Part shown: positions 18,225 through 26,082 of the stretch, piece by piece
Numbering within the stretch: the stretch's first letter is position 1
How the letters are laid out: each line of letters begins with the position of its first letter
From: an uncultured Bacteroides sp.
GTDB lineage: Bacteria; Bacillota; Clostridia; Lachnospirales; Lachnospiraceae
DNA: 64,000 nt
Reading direction: 5' to 3'
NCBI GenBank assembly: GCA_945913015.1
Contig: CAMECH010000001.1
Location: forward strand, 62,001-126,000
Notes under the pieces: model-generated
The model's input: the letters and a program-made list of their open reading frames with translations, nothing else
Database searches by the model: none
Told to the model about the DNA's origin: nothing
Program-made: the position numbers and the translations under genes

Positions 18225-20003
18225 TTATTGTGTATTATGCATGTTATCAGGCATCTCTCCTTTTTGCATCCTGTCAGGCACATTTCCTTCAGGCATACTC
18301 GGCATCTCACCATTATTGAATCTTCCGTTCATATCTTTTCTGCCGTCCGCATTTCCTTTTCCTCCGCCAAATCCGCCGAATCCGCCTGCGTTTCCGCTTG
18401 TTGTTGCAACAGAGTCAAGTGTAACTGAAGTTTCCGTACTTCCTGTAACAAGCGTATATGCTGCCCCCTTTGTAAATTCAGGAAGGCTTACAACCACACT
18501 TGAATATGACTTCGGCGAAGTCCATGAAATCAATGTTTTTCCTGATGCATCCTTTACGCTTATCTCAGTATTTGCTTCGATGGTTGTACTTAAGTTCACA
18601 AGCATTGAATACTGGCTTGAAGAATTTCCCATCCCCTGTGCCATTCCGCTTGCACCTGCAGCAATAAGGGTTCCTCCGCTGATTTCAGCACTTCCGTTAT
18701 AGTCAAGCGCACCGTTGCCGCTGTTAGTAGGTCCTGCCACATACGTTGTACCGCCGCTTATGTACAATGAGCCATTAGAGTCGATTCCGTCTCCGGACGC
18801 ATTTACATTTATTTCTCCTCCGGTAATTTTGATGTAAGCATTTGAATCATTTCCCATCATTCCATTACCGCGGCCCGGTCCTGCCATTGACGATGAATCA
18901 TTTCCGCCTGCCGCATTAATTCCGTCATCACTTGATGTAAGAGTTATCCTGCCGCCGTTGATTGTTACACGGTGTCCTTCAAGTCCCTCGTAGCTTTTAG
19001 TGATTGTCAGAGTCCCTCCGTTAATTACCGTGTCATAATCCGAATGAATTCCGTCGTCGGCCGCCTCTATGGTAAATGTACCGCCGTCAACCACTGTACT
19101 TCCGTCAGCATGTATGGCATCATCTCCTGCTTTAATGGCAAATGTACCGCCTGCAATATAAATATTTCCCTCAGTCGTATCATCTTCATTGCCTGACTTA
19201 ATACCGTCATTGTCTGTTGTAAGAGTAAATGTGCCGTCAAGTATTTTAATTCCGTCTTTGCCTGACAGACAGGTGCTTACAGCCTCTATTACATATGTTC
19301 CCGAGGTTATACACAGAGTATCCTTTGAAACTATTCCGTGCTTATAATTTGCATCTATATTAAGAGTACCGCTGCCGTTAAGCGTCAGGTCACTTTTTGA
19401 AAAGATAACTCCGTCAATTTTATTTTCATCAATATCGGTATATGAGGTTCCGCCACTAAGCTTATTAGTCGTCCCTGCTGCCGTTGTAACAAATACCTTA
19501 TCTGCATTTTTCACATAAATTGCTGAGCTTGTATTACAATTTATCGTTGCTCCTTTAAGGACAATCTGTACCTTATCGGAATCAGACGCTGCAACCACAA
19601 TCTGTCCGTAAGTAAGCTCACCGCTTATTATATAAGTACCCTCAGAAGTTATTGTGACTGTGCTTCCGTTTGCGGCTGCACCTGTTCCGCTTACTGTGGC
19701 AGATGTTTTATTTAGTGTAATTTTGCATGCGCTTTCTTCAGAATACTCCCCGCTTTTATCGCGGTCAGTAAACTTAATATCTACCGATGACTGCGTAAGC
19801 TTAATTGTATTTCCGTCTTCGGAGCCGGCTGCGCTGAGTGATACATCTGATATTGCAGTATTTGCATTATCATTATTTTGTGCGCCCGACTGTGTGCCGT
19901 TATAATTCTGTGCTTCCGAAGTTTTGCATCCTGCAAGTAGCGATACTGCAAGCAGTGACGATGCAAAAATCGCCGTTATACATTTATTCTTAAATCTCAT
20001 CAT
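18225..20003 (-). CDS. Lipoprotein with Cthe_2159-like carbohydrate-binding beta-helix
   Basis: 592 residues with a lipobox (LLAVSLLAGC, Cys near 26), so a lipid-anchored surface protein. From about residue 100 to 440 it is built of repeating short strands with GG and DG turns (GGTFAIKAGDDAIHADGS, VDGGTFTIEAADDGIHSD, NGGTLTITKSYEGLEGH), typical of the Cthe_2159 (DUF4353) family. The Clostridium thermocellum founding member binds acidic sugars and has a pectate-lyase-like fold. The C-terminus is rich in Gly, Met and Asn. The start overlaps the DUF4956 stop, so it is the last gene of the VTC operon. Lyase activity has not been shown for the family; binding of pectin-like polymers is inference. 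Confidence 0.85.
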   Translation of the reverse strand: MMRFKNKCITAIFASSLLAVSLLAGCKTSEAQNYNGTQSGAQNNDNANTAISDVSLSAAGSEDGNTIKLTQSSVDIKFTDRDKSGEYSEESACKITLNKTSATVSGTGAAANGSTVTITSEGTYIISGELTYGQIVVAASDSDKVQIVLKGATINCNTSSAIYVKNADKVFVTTAAGTTNKLSGGTSYTDIDENKIDGVIFSKSDLTLNGSGTLNIDANYKHGIVSKDTLCITSGTYVIEAVSTCLSGKDGIKILDGTFTLTTDNDGIKSGNEDDTTEGNIYIAGGTFAIKAGDDAIHADGSTVVDGGTFTIEAADDGIHSDYDTVINGGTLTITKSYEGLEGHRVTINGGRITLTSSDDGINAAGGNDSSSMAGPGRGNGMMGNDSNAYIKITGGEINVNASGDGIDSNGSLYISGGTTYVAGPTNSGNGALDYNGSAEISGGTLIAAGASGMAQGMGNSSSQYSMLVNLSTTIEANTEISVKDASGKTLISWTSPKSYSSVVVSLPEFTKGAAYTLVTGSTETSVTLDSVATTSGNAGGFGGFGGGKGNADGRKDMNGRFNNGEMPSMPEGNVPDRMQKGEMPDNMHNTQ

Positions 20004-20692
20004 TATAATTCCTCCTTTACAGTCCCAGATGTCTGGCTGCAGAGTATTTCAAGATTTCCATTCCTACACCTTAAGTCATCGATTAATTTCTTTTCTGTAT
20101 CCGCCTCTTTTAACATAATTCTGTACTCAAGCTTGAAAAGGCTGCCCATATTTGTTGTTTTAACGGAAACAAGCTGACACTCTGCAAGATATTCTTTAAA
20201 TACTTCGTTAAACACGTCTGTATAATCAAGTGATTCAGGTATTGTAATCCTTAAGCTTCTCTCAAGCTTCGGTCTGTCACCAAAACTGCTTTTTAAAAAC
20301 AGCAGATTTGCCAGTTCCATAATAATTACAAATATGGCTGCCGCTCCAATATATCCCATTCCTGCTGCAAGGCCTACTGCCATTGCAAGAAAAATACTTC
20401 CGATTTCACGTGCCGTTCCCGGTATAGACCTGAAGCGCACCAGTGAAAATGCGCCCATAACCGCAACTCCTGCGCCAAGATTTCCATTGACAAGCATAAT
20501 TACAAGCGCAACTATTGACGGAAGCAGAACAAGTGTCATTATAAAGCTTTTTGAATAAGTATTTTTGTACATATGCGCTGCAGCAATTACCATTCCAAGC
20601 ACTAATGCCGCAGCAATGCATATAAGAAACGCACCGGTTGAAAATGCTCCGCTTCCCGAATTATTGATTACTGACTGAAAAATTATATCCAT
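20003..20692 (-). CDS. DUF4956 membrane protein
   Basis: 229 residues with four or five membrane helices and the conserved cytoplasmic loop GAFSLVRFRSIPGTAREIGSIFLAMAVGLA (residues about 80-110) that defines DUF4956. The family is usually encoded directly beside VTC-domain proteins and CotH or Cthe_2159-like surface proteins, as here: four bases after the VTC gene and overlapping the next gene. A transport or assembly role for a surface polymer is suspected but unproven. Confidence 0.85.
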   Translation of the reverse strand: MDIIFQSVINNSGSGAFSTGAFLICIAAALVLGMVIAAAHMYKNTYSKSFIMTLVLLPSIVALVIMLVNGNLGAGVAVMGAFSLVRFRSIPGTAREIGSIFLAMAVGLAAGMGYIGAAAIFVIIMELANLLFLKSSFGDRPKLERSLRITIPESLDYTDVFNEVFKEYLAECQLVSVKTTNMGSLFKLEYRIMLKEADTEKKLIDDLRCRNGNLEILCSQTSGTVKEEL

Positions 20693-20696
20693 TTAA

Positions 20697-21398
20697 CTAA
20701 TCCTCCTTTATAAGAGCAGTTGCCATATATGCTCTTCCATATTTTGAAAATGATGTCGGAAAAATTTCAAGCTCATCAAACATTTCTGTGAGCCACACAG
20801 GAATTGCCCCTCCTGCCTTAACCTCCATGAGATGCTGCCCCTGATTTAATATTGGCATTCCTCCGGTATTAACCGAAAGCTCCATATCATAGGGACGATA
20901 CATGATATTTTCATCAAATGTTATCCTCAGATTTGGATCCTCGTCTGAATAGTACGCCTCTCTTTCATATGAAATGTACATTGCCGGAGCAAGATTCTCA
21001 TAATAGTGCATAAACCAGTCTATCTCTCTGATAATCTGAGTCTGCTCTTTCGGGCATTTTCCGTCCTTTAAATATTCTTCCGACTGCTCAAGCGTCATCA
21101 CCTCACGCCTCTTATAGACAATGCCTTTATACTTCTTCTTAAGTTCGACAAATACTTTGCCATCTCTCGGAACAACTCCGTAACTTCTTAATCTCAGCTT
21201 TTCTTTATACACAGGTTTTTCAAGCGACTTTCGTATAATCCTGTAATCAGGCGTATCATAATAGACATTACATATTGTGGATTTTCCATGCTCATCTTCA
21301 ACCAGCCGGGTTTTAAGCATAGCCATAATTTTTTTGTACTTTTCTTCTTCAAGAAGATACTTGATTTCGCGTCTTTTAAAAGTCGTTATATCCCCCAT
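20697..21398 (-). CDS. VTC-domain protein, polyphosphate-polymerase-like
   Basis: 233 residues from the ATG at 21398, chosen because ACGGAGGATTACC precedes it; the longer frame upstream runs through a terminator-like hairpin. The VTC tunnel fold is recognised by FKRREIKYLLEEEKYKKI at the N-terminus, YYDTPDYRIIRKSL, KEKLRLRSYG, the basic KKYKGIVYKRR, and acidic ELSVNTGGMPI and LMEVKAGGAIP near the end. In yeast this domain makes polyphosphate from ATP; bacterial homologues paired with DUF4956 are poorly known. It opens a three-gene operon and lacks its own SPX domain. Confidence 0.85.
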   Translation of the reverse strand: MGDITTFKRREIKYLLEEEKYKKIMAMLKTRLVEDEHGKSTICNVYYDTPDYRIIRKSLEKPVYKEKLRLRSYGVVPRDGKVFVELKKKYKGIVYKRREVMTLEQSEEYLKDGKCPKEQTQIIREIDWFMHYYENLAPAMYISYEREAYYSDEDPNLRITFDENIMYRPYDMELSVNTGGMPILNQGQHLMEVKAGGAIPVWLTEMFDELEIFPTSFSKYGRAYMATALIKED

Positions 21399-21423
21399 AT
21401 GGTAATCCTCCGTTCCTGTGCCC

Positions 21424-21463
21424 GCAAAAAAAGCAGGCACATGGTTTTCTTTCCATATGCCTA
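21424..21463 (-). terminator. Intrinsic terminator or attenuator ahead of the VTC operon
   Basis: On the minus strand AGGCATATGG pairs with CCATGTGCCT and is followed by GC and T7. Only about 27 bases separate it from the VTC ribosome site, so it ends transcripts from the histidine kinase gene or attenuates a promoter lying between them. Upstream, at 21470-21500, short direct repeats of TTTAAGG/TTTAATTTAGG type could be response-regulator sites. Confidence 0.65.
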
Positions 21464-21547
21464 CTATAAATTCCAAACCTAAATTAAACCTTAAATATTT
21501 TACAGGTATTTTACATTTCACAAACTCTTCACAATCGGTACATGCTT

Positions 21548-22921
21548 TTATGACTTTAACGGAAGCTGCACTATGAAGCAGACACCATGTTCTCTTCGTT
21601 CCGCATGTATTTTCCCCTTATGCGAATTAACTATTGCCTGTGCTACGGAAAGTCCTATTCCATAGCCCCCCGTCTTTCGCGAACGAGATGCATCCACTCT
21701 GTAAAACCGGTCAAACAGTATTCCGAGATTATCCGGAAGCTCATTATCGCACGGATTGTACACACTCAACTCAGCTTTTCTGCCATTTGTGCACAGGCCT
21801 ACTTCAATAACAGAATTTTCTGTGCAGTACTTCACGGCATTATCCATCAAAAGCACTATAAGACGTTTTATTTCTTCTTTATCTCCTGACAGAATTATTC
21901 CCTTCTCTGTTCGGTTACTGCATGTGATACCTCTCGTCTGCATTGGCGCGCTAAATGTTTCAACCGCTGCCTCTACCATATCACTCAGATTAAATTCAAA
22001 ACGTTCTGTTACCTGTGATACTTCATCAAGCCTGCTAAGTTCCAAAAGACTTTTTACCAGCTCATTTAGGCGCAACACCTGATTGCGTATGCTGGCTGTC
22101 CACTCGCTCTCACCGGAAGTCATTTCTATAACCTCTGCGTTGGCGGATATGATTGCAAGGGGAGTTTTTATCTCATGCCCCGCATCGGTAATAAATCTTT
22201 TCTGTTTTTGCATGCTTTCAATTGCAGGTTTAATTGCACGCTTTGAAAGCAGGGTAACAAGAATAATAACAATTATAAGACATGATAATCCGACAATAGC
22301 CGAAAGCAGTGCGAAATTCCTCATTGTCCGCAGATTTTCCTCACAGTCAAGAAATACCACGAGCGTTCCTTTGTCATTTTGTGATACTTTAAATCTGTAA
22401 TTTCCGCTGTATCCGCTTTTTTTCTTTCCGGAGAGCACATATTCTGCCATACTCTGTGCTTCATCCTGTGTCACTGCCGCAATATTATCGATATTAATCT
22501 GAAATGCTCCATTCTCATCTTTAAGCACCGAAAAATATCTTGTCCTGAATTTTGTTTCAGGTGAAAACGGTGTCCCGAATGCCTGCATTAAATTCTCTTT
22601 GGCTCCCTTTAGCTGCAGGTCTTCCGGTGCCGGGTCGTTCGGCTGTCCATCCTGCTGTCCGCCCGGCTCTCCATCCGGTTGATTTGCCTTCTCTCCATCC
22701 GGATTGACCGGTAATTCATCCCTCGCCCCATTCCTTCTGTCATCTTTCTTATTATCCGGAAATACTCCGTTATTATCAGAAAGTATCTTTATAAGAGCAT
22801 CTGAATCTCTGTTTACCTGTATCAGATTAGCAACATTAATTCCGACAAGCAGAACAGTCATTACAATTGCCACCGATACCGCCGTTATCATAATGAATCT
22901 CTTTTGAAGCTGCTTAATCAT
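21548..22921 (-). CDS. Two-component sensor histidine kinase
   Basis: 457 residues from the ATG at 22921 (AAAGGAGGGGCAG upstream). One membrane helix near 15-35, an extracytoplasmic loop of about 150 residues with a Pro/Asp/Gly/Gln-rich segment (residues 55-100), a second helix near 210-230, then a HisKA box with the phospho-His in DAGHEIKTPLAIISANAEVIE and an HATPase domain (MDNAVKYC, KTGGYGIGLSVAQAIV). It overlaps the response regulator gene by eight bases, so the two are a cognate pair. The likely target is the VTC operon directly downstream; that is inferred from position. Confidence 0.93.
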   Translation of the reverse strand: MIKQLQKRFIMITAVSVAIVMTVLLVGINVANLIQVNRDSDALIKILSDNNGVFPDNKKDDRRNGARDELPVNPDGEKANQPDGEPGGQQDGQPNDPAPEDLQLKGAKENLMQAFGTPFSPETKFRTRYFSVLKDENGAFQINIDNIAAVTQDEAQSMAEYVLSGKKKSGYSGNYRFKVSQNDKGTLVVFLDCEENLRTMRNFALLSAIVGLSCLIIVIILVTLLSKRAIKPAIESMQKQKRFITDAGHEIKTPLAIISANAEVIEMTSGESEWTASIRNQVLRLNELVKSLLELSRLDEVSQVTERFEFNLSDMVEAAVETFSAPMQTRGITCSNRTEKGIILSGDKEEIKRLIVLLMDNAVKYCTENSVIEVGLCTNGRKAELSVYNPCDNELPDNLGILFDRFYRVDASRSRKTGGYGIGLSVAQAIVNSHKGKIHAERREHGVCFIVQLPLKS

Positions 22922-23600
22922 CTGCCCCTCCTTTTGCTGCAAGCTTATATCCCAGCCCTCTTACAGCCTTTATCTCAACAGGCGCATTAATTTTTTCCAG
23001 TTTTCTTCTTATATAAGAAATATTTACCCAGATAACATTTACATTTGCTTCTGTTTCAAATCCCCATGCGTGTTCCATAAACTGCTCGGAAGACACAAGC
23101 CTTCCGCTGTTTCGCATAAGCATCTCCATTATCTGGTATTCCTTGTTCACAAGCTGAACTGTCTTCCCTTCATATTCCAGCATACAGTTTTCACGACTGA
23201 GTTTTACCCCCTCAAACTCCGGAATATCAGGCTCATATGCCGCGTTACGCCTTGTCATTGCACGCACTCTTGCCAGAAGTTCCTTCATTGCAAACGGTTT
23301 TGTCAGGTAATCATCGGCTCCGGCATCAAGTCCTGTTACACGGTCATCTATCTCCGCTTTTGCCGTAAGCAGAAGTACCGGTGTAGTTATCCCACGTCTC
23401 CTTAAGGCTTCAAGCACCTCAATACCGTTTTTTCCGGGCATCATTATATCCAGAATTATTCCGTCATATCCCCCTGCAATCGCCCAGTCGTAAGCATCAT
23501 CACCATTATACACGGCATCCACAATATAATTCTGGTGTTTCAGCACAGCAACAATTGCATTTGACATTTCCTTTTCATCCTCGGCAAGCAGTAATCTCAT
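22914..23600 (-). CDS. OmpR/PhoB-family response regulator
   Basis: 228 residues from the ATG at 23600. The receiver domain carries the acidic pocket (LLAEDEKEM), phospho-acceptor Asp in GIILDIMMPGKNG and Lys in LTKPFAMKEL; the C-terminal winged helix ends with VRGLGYKL. Its ribosome site lies within a copy of the dispersed palindromic repeat described separately. It is encoded with the kinase and 38 bases after the BlaI-type gene, so all three may be one operon. Confidence 0.94.
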   Translation of the reverse strand: MRLLLAEDEKEMSNAIVAVLKHQNYIVDAVYNGDDAYDWAIAGGYDGIILDIMMPGKNGIEVLEALRRRGITTPVLLLTAKAEIDDRVTGLDAGADDYLTKPFAMKELLARVRAMTRRNAAYEPDIPEFEGVKLSRENCMLEYEGKTVQLVNKEYQIMEMLMRNSGRLVSSEQFMEHAWGFETEANVNVIWVNISYIRRKLEKINAPVEIKAVRGLGYKLAAKGGADD

Positions 23601-23635
23601 ACTAATCCCCATTCCGCAGACGCTTTGGCGTCTGA
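23601..23635 (-). repeat. Start-proximal palindromic repeat, copy at the response regulator
   Basis: Read on the minus strand, GACGC and GCGTC pair around CAAA and run directly into GCGGAATGGGGATTAGT and the ATG. A 35-base stretch differs at only two positions from 59047-59081, which lies against the start of an unrelated ABC transporter gene on the other strand. Confidence 0.8.
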
Positions 23636-23637
23636 TT

Positions 23638-24012
23638 TTAATTTTTATCCAATATTGCTATTATCTCAGCTTTATCCTGCTCTGTAATTCCTTTCGCCTC
23701 TGCCAGAACAGAAATTATATTCTCAATTTTACCATCTCCCCAGAAATCAATGCACTTTAGCATCTCTTTTTTCCCATATTCCTCCTCCGAAATATTCGGA
23801 TGGTAGTAAAATACTCTTCCTCTTCTTTCCATTGTAAGAAAATTCCTCTGCACCAGCCTTGATAAGAACGTTGATACCGTCTGTACCTTCCAGTCCTTAT
23901 TATTAATGCTGTTTGCCCTTGCCATAACCTCTCTTACACCAAGTGCTTTATCCGCGCTCCATATTATTTTCATAATGAAAATTTCACTTTTTGAAGGTGT
24001 TTCCTCTAACAT
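23638..24012 (-). CDS. BlaI/MecI/CopY-type transcriptional repressor
   Basis: 124 residues, the usual length. The winged-helix domain (SKSEIFIMKIIWSADKALGVREVMARA, then WKVQTVSTFLSRLVQRNFL) and the wing (ERRGRVFYYHP) match the family, which binds DNA as a dimer and is normally inactivated by cleavage by a BlaR1/MecR1 peptidase. No such M56 partner is visible here; downstream lies a two-component pair instead. GGGAGGTACAAGGAG supports the start. The target is unknown; autoregulation of this operon is the simple guess. Confidence 0.9.
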   Translation of the reverse strand: MLEETPSKSEIFIMKIIWSADKALGVREVMARANSINNKDWKVQTVSTFLSRLVQRNFLTMERRGRVFYYHPNISEEEYGKKEMLKCIDFWGDGKIENIISVLAEAKGITEQDKAEIIAILDKN

Positions 24013-24155
24013 CTCCTTGTACCTCCCTATTAAATTAATATAAATATAATGTTTTGCACCCAGATAGGCAATTATCTATATAGTTATATTAATATAATAA
24101 TTAAAAATATGCAATCCTATTCTTTAAAATATATCTATTTTCCATCGCCATTAGA

Positions 24156-24286
24156 CAACCTGATTCGGCACCCTCCAAAAAATTACAAAAAAAACACCGC
24201 CCCCACGGCTCATACGTCCGCAAAAACAGTGCTTTTGAAGTGCGCCTCCAGAGGCTCGAACTCTGGACACCCTGATTAAGAGTCAG
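24156..24286. repeat. attL: left copy of the integration repeat
   Basis: This 131-base stretch matches 32271-32402, differing only by a few bases and one indel in an A-rich part. Positions 24241-24286 repeat exactly the last 46 bases of the tRNA-Lys gene at the right end (from the anticodon loop to the discriminator). It marks the left end of the prophage. Confidence 0.92.
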
Positions 24287-24801
24287 TTATCTATAATTTC
24301 TTTTATTATGTGCGTAATAGCTTCGTTATATTCTTGTCCAGTTTTTATGCGAAATAGCGGAATTGCTATAGTTTTAAATAAGTTGTTTTTGAAATTGTCT
24401 GTATTTTGCGCTCTGCTGCTGTTGTGTGATTTATCATCTAATTCTATTGCAGCTTTTATATTTAATTTTGCATCAGTAATTATAAAATCAACATGCCTGG
24501 ATTTTATGTAACCTCTCCATTTTGATTTATTATTGTTGTCTTTAACTTCTATTAAGTCTTCGAGGCGTACTTTTGGACATATTAATAAATTAGCTGCATC
24601 ACATTGAGTTTTAAGTATTTTATAAAAAGTGTATTCTGTTTTAGTAAGTAGCATCTTTCGTACGTAAGGCAGTTCATCCTGCAGCTTCTCCGGTTCTTCA
24701 ATTTTTTCTTCCTTCTTAGATTTGAAATTATTAAGATTTGTAATAATTAAAGCAGCTACTAAGATTACTATAAATAAGATTGCAAGCGTGTTTTGTCCCA
24801 T
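24283..24801 (-). CDS. Membrane-anchored DUF2726 (nuclease-fold) protein of the prophage
   Basis: 172 residues from the ATG at 24801 (GGCTAAGGAGAAAAAAATA upstream). One N-terminal membrane helix (LAILFIVILVAALIIT) is followed by a charged linker and a DUF2726 domain: LTKTEYTFYKIL, then VDFIITDAKLNIKAAIELDDKSH, a D...ExD pattern of PD-(D/E)XK-like nucleases. The stop codon TGA lies inside the attL repeat, so the gene ends exactly at the phage boundary. It follows the ribbon-helix-helix gene by 13 bases. It is not needed for phage structure and is probably a cargo gene acting on DNA or other phages; that role is inference. Confidence 0.72.
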   Translation of the reverse strand: MGQNTLAILFIVILVAALIITNLNNFKSKKEEKIEEPEKLQDELPYVRKMLLTKTEYTFYKILKTQCDAANLLICPKVRLEDLIEVKDNNNKSKWRGYIKSRHVDFIITDAKLNIKAAIELDDKSHNSSRAQNTDNFKNNLFKTIAIPLFRIKTGQEYNEAITHIIKEIIDN

Positions 24802-24814
24802 TATTTTTTTCTCC

Positions 24815-25006
24815 TTAGCCAATTTTCGATATAGATAAATTTTCCTTAATTGTTCCGTTCTTGGATTCCCAGTCTTTAATATATTGCTTAATAATTTCTT
24901 CGGCCATGTTGCTTCTGGATCTGTTGTTTTTTTCAGCAATACTATCAAGCTTATTAATTATTTCTTCAGTTGTCCTAATTACTATTTTGGGTTTTGTAGA
25001 TGGCAT
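24815..25006 (-). CDS. Ribbon-helix-helix (CopG/Arc-type) prophage regulator
   Basis: 63 residues from the ATG at 25006 (AGAAAGGAAAAAT upstream). The core KIVIRTTEEIINKLDSIAEK followed by NRSRSNMAEEIIKQYIKDW is a ribbon-helix-helix DNA-binding domain. The upstream region contains two copies of the palindrome GTGTATACAC that overlap the divergent promoter of the phage structural operon, so the protein is probably the lysogeny repressor or a copy-control regulator. The downstream nuclease-fold gene is in the same operon. Confidence 0.85.
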   Translation of the reverse strand: MPSTKPKIVIRTTEEIINKLDSIAEKNNRSRSNMAEEIIKQYIKDWESKNGTIKENLSISKIG

Positions 25007-25028
25007 ATTTTTCCTTTCTAAAAAAGTG

Positions 25029-25082
25029 TTGACAAGGTGTATACACTTATGATATATTAAGTGTGTTCTTAGTGTATACACT
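25029..25082 (+). promoter_or_regulatory. Main phage promoter with two palindromic operators
   Basis: On the plus strand TTGACA (25029-25034), 18 bases and TATATT (25053-25058) form a promoter facing the phage operon. GTGTATACAC occurs at 25037-25046, inside the spacer, and again in AGTGTATACACT at 25071-25082, with centres 35 bases apart. A half-site AAGTGTG lies between them. Binding by the divergently encoded ribbon-helix-helix protein would block this promoter. Confidence 0.7.
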
Positions 25083-25172
25083 TTATATACACATTTTTGT
25101 AATTATAGATATAGATAAAAAATTATAACATTTTTTCTTGTTTTTTTCAAATCCTTCCTCAATCGAAACCAG

Positions 25173-25222
25173 CTTTAAGCTGGTCGGTGTTATGTAGCCG
25201 ATAATGCCCTGAAGATGATAGG
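25173..25222 (+). promoter_or_regulatory. Structured leader of the phage operon
   Basis: ACCAGC-TTTAA-GCTGGT and the following TCGG...CCGA can form two adjacent hairpins in the transcript a few tens of bases before the first phage gene. Whether this is a translational operator for the ssDNA-binding-like protein, as in Ff phage control, is speculation. Confidence 0.35.
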
Positions 25223-25240
25223 CCAGAAAGGAAAAAAGAA

Positions 25241-25555
25241 ATGGAAGAAAAAGTAACAATTTTAGCAGTAGGTGCACCTTATGATTTTAAGGGTGAAAAT
25301 GGTCAGCAGATATCCGGATGTGCAGTTTGGTATATTCCAACATGTGATTTCAAGCCAACATCAGAAGTAGATGAAATGGGTAATGTAGGTGTTCTTGGAT
25401 ATGTTCCTCGTAAAGAGACTTTTCCAAAGGAATTCCACGAGCGGATTCAGTCTGTTGGTGTTCCGTGTGTTGCAAATGTTCACTATAAAATGGTTGTACG
25501 TAACGGACAAAATGTGTTGAAAATTGATGGATGCGATTTTGTAAAATCCAAATAG
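25241..25555 (+). CDS. Probable phage single-stranded DNA-binding protein
   Basis: 104 residues, strong ribosome site (GAAAGGAAAAAAGAA). It is a small, beta-rich protein with hydrophobic/charged alternation (KVTILAVGAPYDF, NVGVLGYVPRKETF, ANVHYKMVVRNGQNVLKIDGCDF), compatible with an OB-like fold. I do not recognise a named family. In filamentous phages a gene of this size placed just before the coat genes encodes the ssDNA-binding protein (pV) that covers the displaced strand before packaging. The assignment rests on size, position and fold impression only. Confidence 0.5.
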   Translation: MEEKVTILAVGAPYDFKGENGQQISGCAVWYIPTCDFKPTSEVDEMGNVGVLGYVPRKETFPKEFHERIQSVGVPCVANVHYKMVVRNGQNVLKIDGCDFVKSK

Positions 25556-25598
25556 GCTGCAGCAGGCAACTGTTAATTAATAAAGGAGGATTACAGCA

Positions 25599-25763
25599 AT
25601 GGAGTGGTTAACAACTGCGCTTGAGACTGTGTCAACGCTTTTTACATGGATATTGAATTTGATTACATCAAATCCAATCCTTGCGGTTCTTTTTGCTGCT
25701 GGTACTCTTGTACCTGCGGGTATAGGTATCTTTAGCAGAATTAAGAAGACTGCAAAGCGTTGA
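25599..25763 (+). CDS. Candidate major coat protein
   Basis: 54 residues starting MEWLTTALETVSTLFTW, after a very strong ribosome site (AAAGGAGGATTACAGCA). The layout is that of filamentous phage major coat proteins: a short acidic amphipathic N-terminus, one hydrophobic helix (NPILAVLFAAGTLVPAGIGIF) and a basic C-terminus (SRIKKTAKR) that would face the packaged DNA. No signal peptide is evident, unlike Ff pVIII, so membrane insertion may be direct. A strong terminator immediately follows, as behind gene VIII in Ff phages, which would raise its transcript level over downstream genes. Confidence 0.7.
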   Translation: MEWLTTALETVSTLFTWILNLITSNPILAVLFAAGTLVPAGIGIFSRIKKTAKR

Positions 25764-25765
25764 TT

Positions 25766-25803
25766 TAAAAGGGACATAGATTTGCTCTGTGTCCCTTTTT
25801 TAT
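25766..25803 (+). terminator. Terminator behind the coat gene
   Basis: AAAGGGACA pairs with TGTCCCTTT around a short loop and is followed by T6, immediately after the coat gene stop. Partial read-through would feed the rest of the operon at a lower level. Confidence 0.88.
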
Positions 25804-25824
25804 AAGATTAGGAGGATTGAGAAA

Positions 25825-26082
25825 ATGAGAGTTAAATATAAAGATATAATGATGGTAGTGGATGCAAAGTGTTTTGATATAGAAGTATACGATACGATGA
25901 ATGATTATATTTTTAATAGAAGTGAAAAGGTAATAGATAAAGTCAATGTAACATTTAAGGATTGTAGTATTTTAGCTGACGAAAAATTATTTAATAAATA
26001 CAAGAATTATTATGTAAGAAATGTAGTTTGTCTTGACAATTACAAGGTTTCAATAATTTTAACTAAGCAGAGGGATTTATAA
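25825..26082 (+). CDS. Phage protein of unknown function (85 aa)
   Basis: 85 residues from the ATG at 25825 (TAGGAGGATTGAGAAA upstream). It is a soluble-looking alpha/beta protein (VKYKDIMMVVDAKCFDIEVY, then KVIDKVNVTFKDCSILADE) with no membrane helix and no recognised family. Its stop overlaps the start of the adsorption-like gene as TAATG, so the two are translationally coupled. It lies between coat and adsorption genes; a second DNA-binding or regulatory protein is possible but unsupported. Confidence 0.7.
   Translation: MRVKYKDIMMVVDAKCFDIEVYDTMNDYIFNRSEKVIDKVNVTFKDCSILADEKLFNKYKNYYVRNVVCLDNYKVSIILTKQRDL

Noticed and set aside
24283-25006. RHH and DUF2726 genes as a toxin-antitoxin pair
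   Set aside because: Gene order and operators fit a phage regulator with a cargo gene; the membrane-anchored DUF2726 protein does not resemble known toxins of RHH systems. It remains possible but is not preferred.
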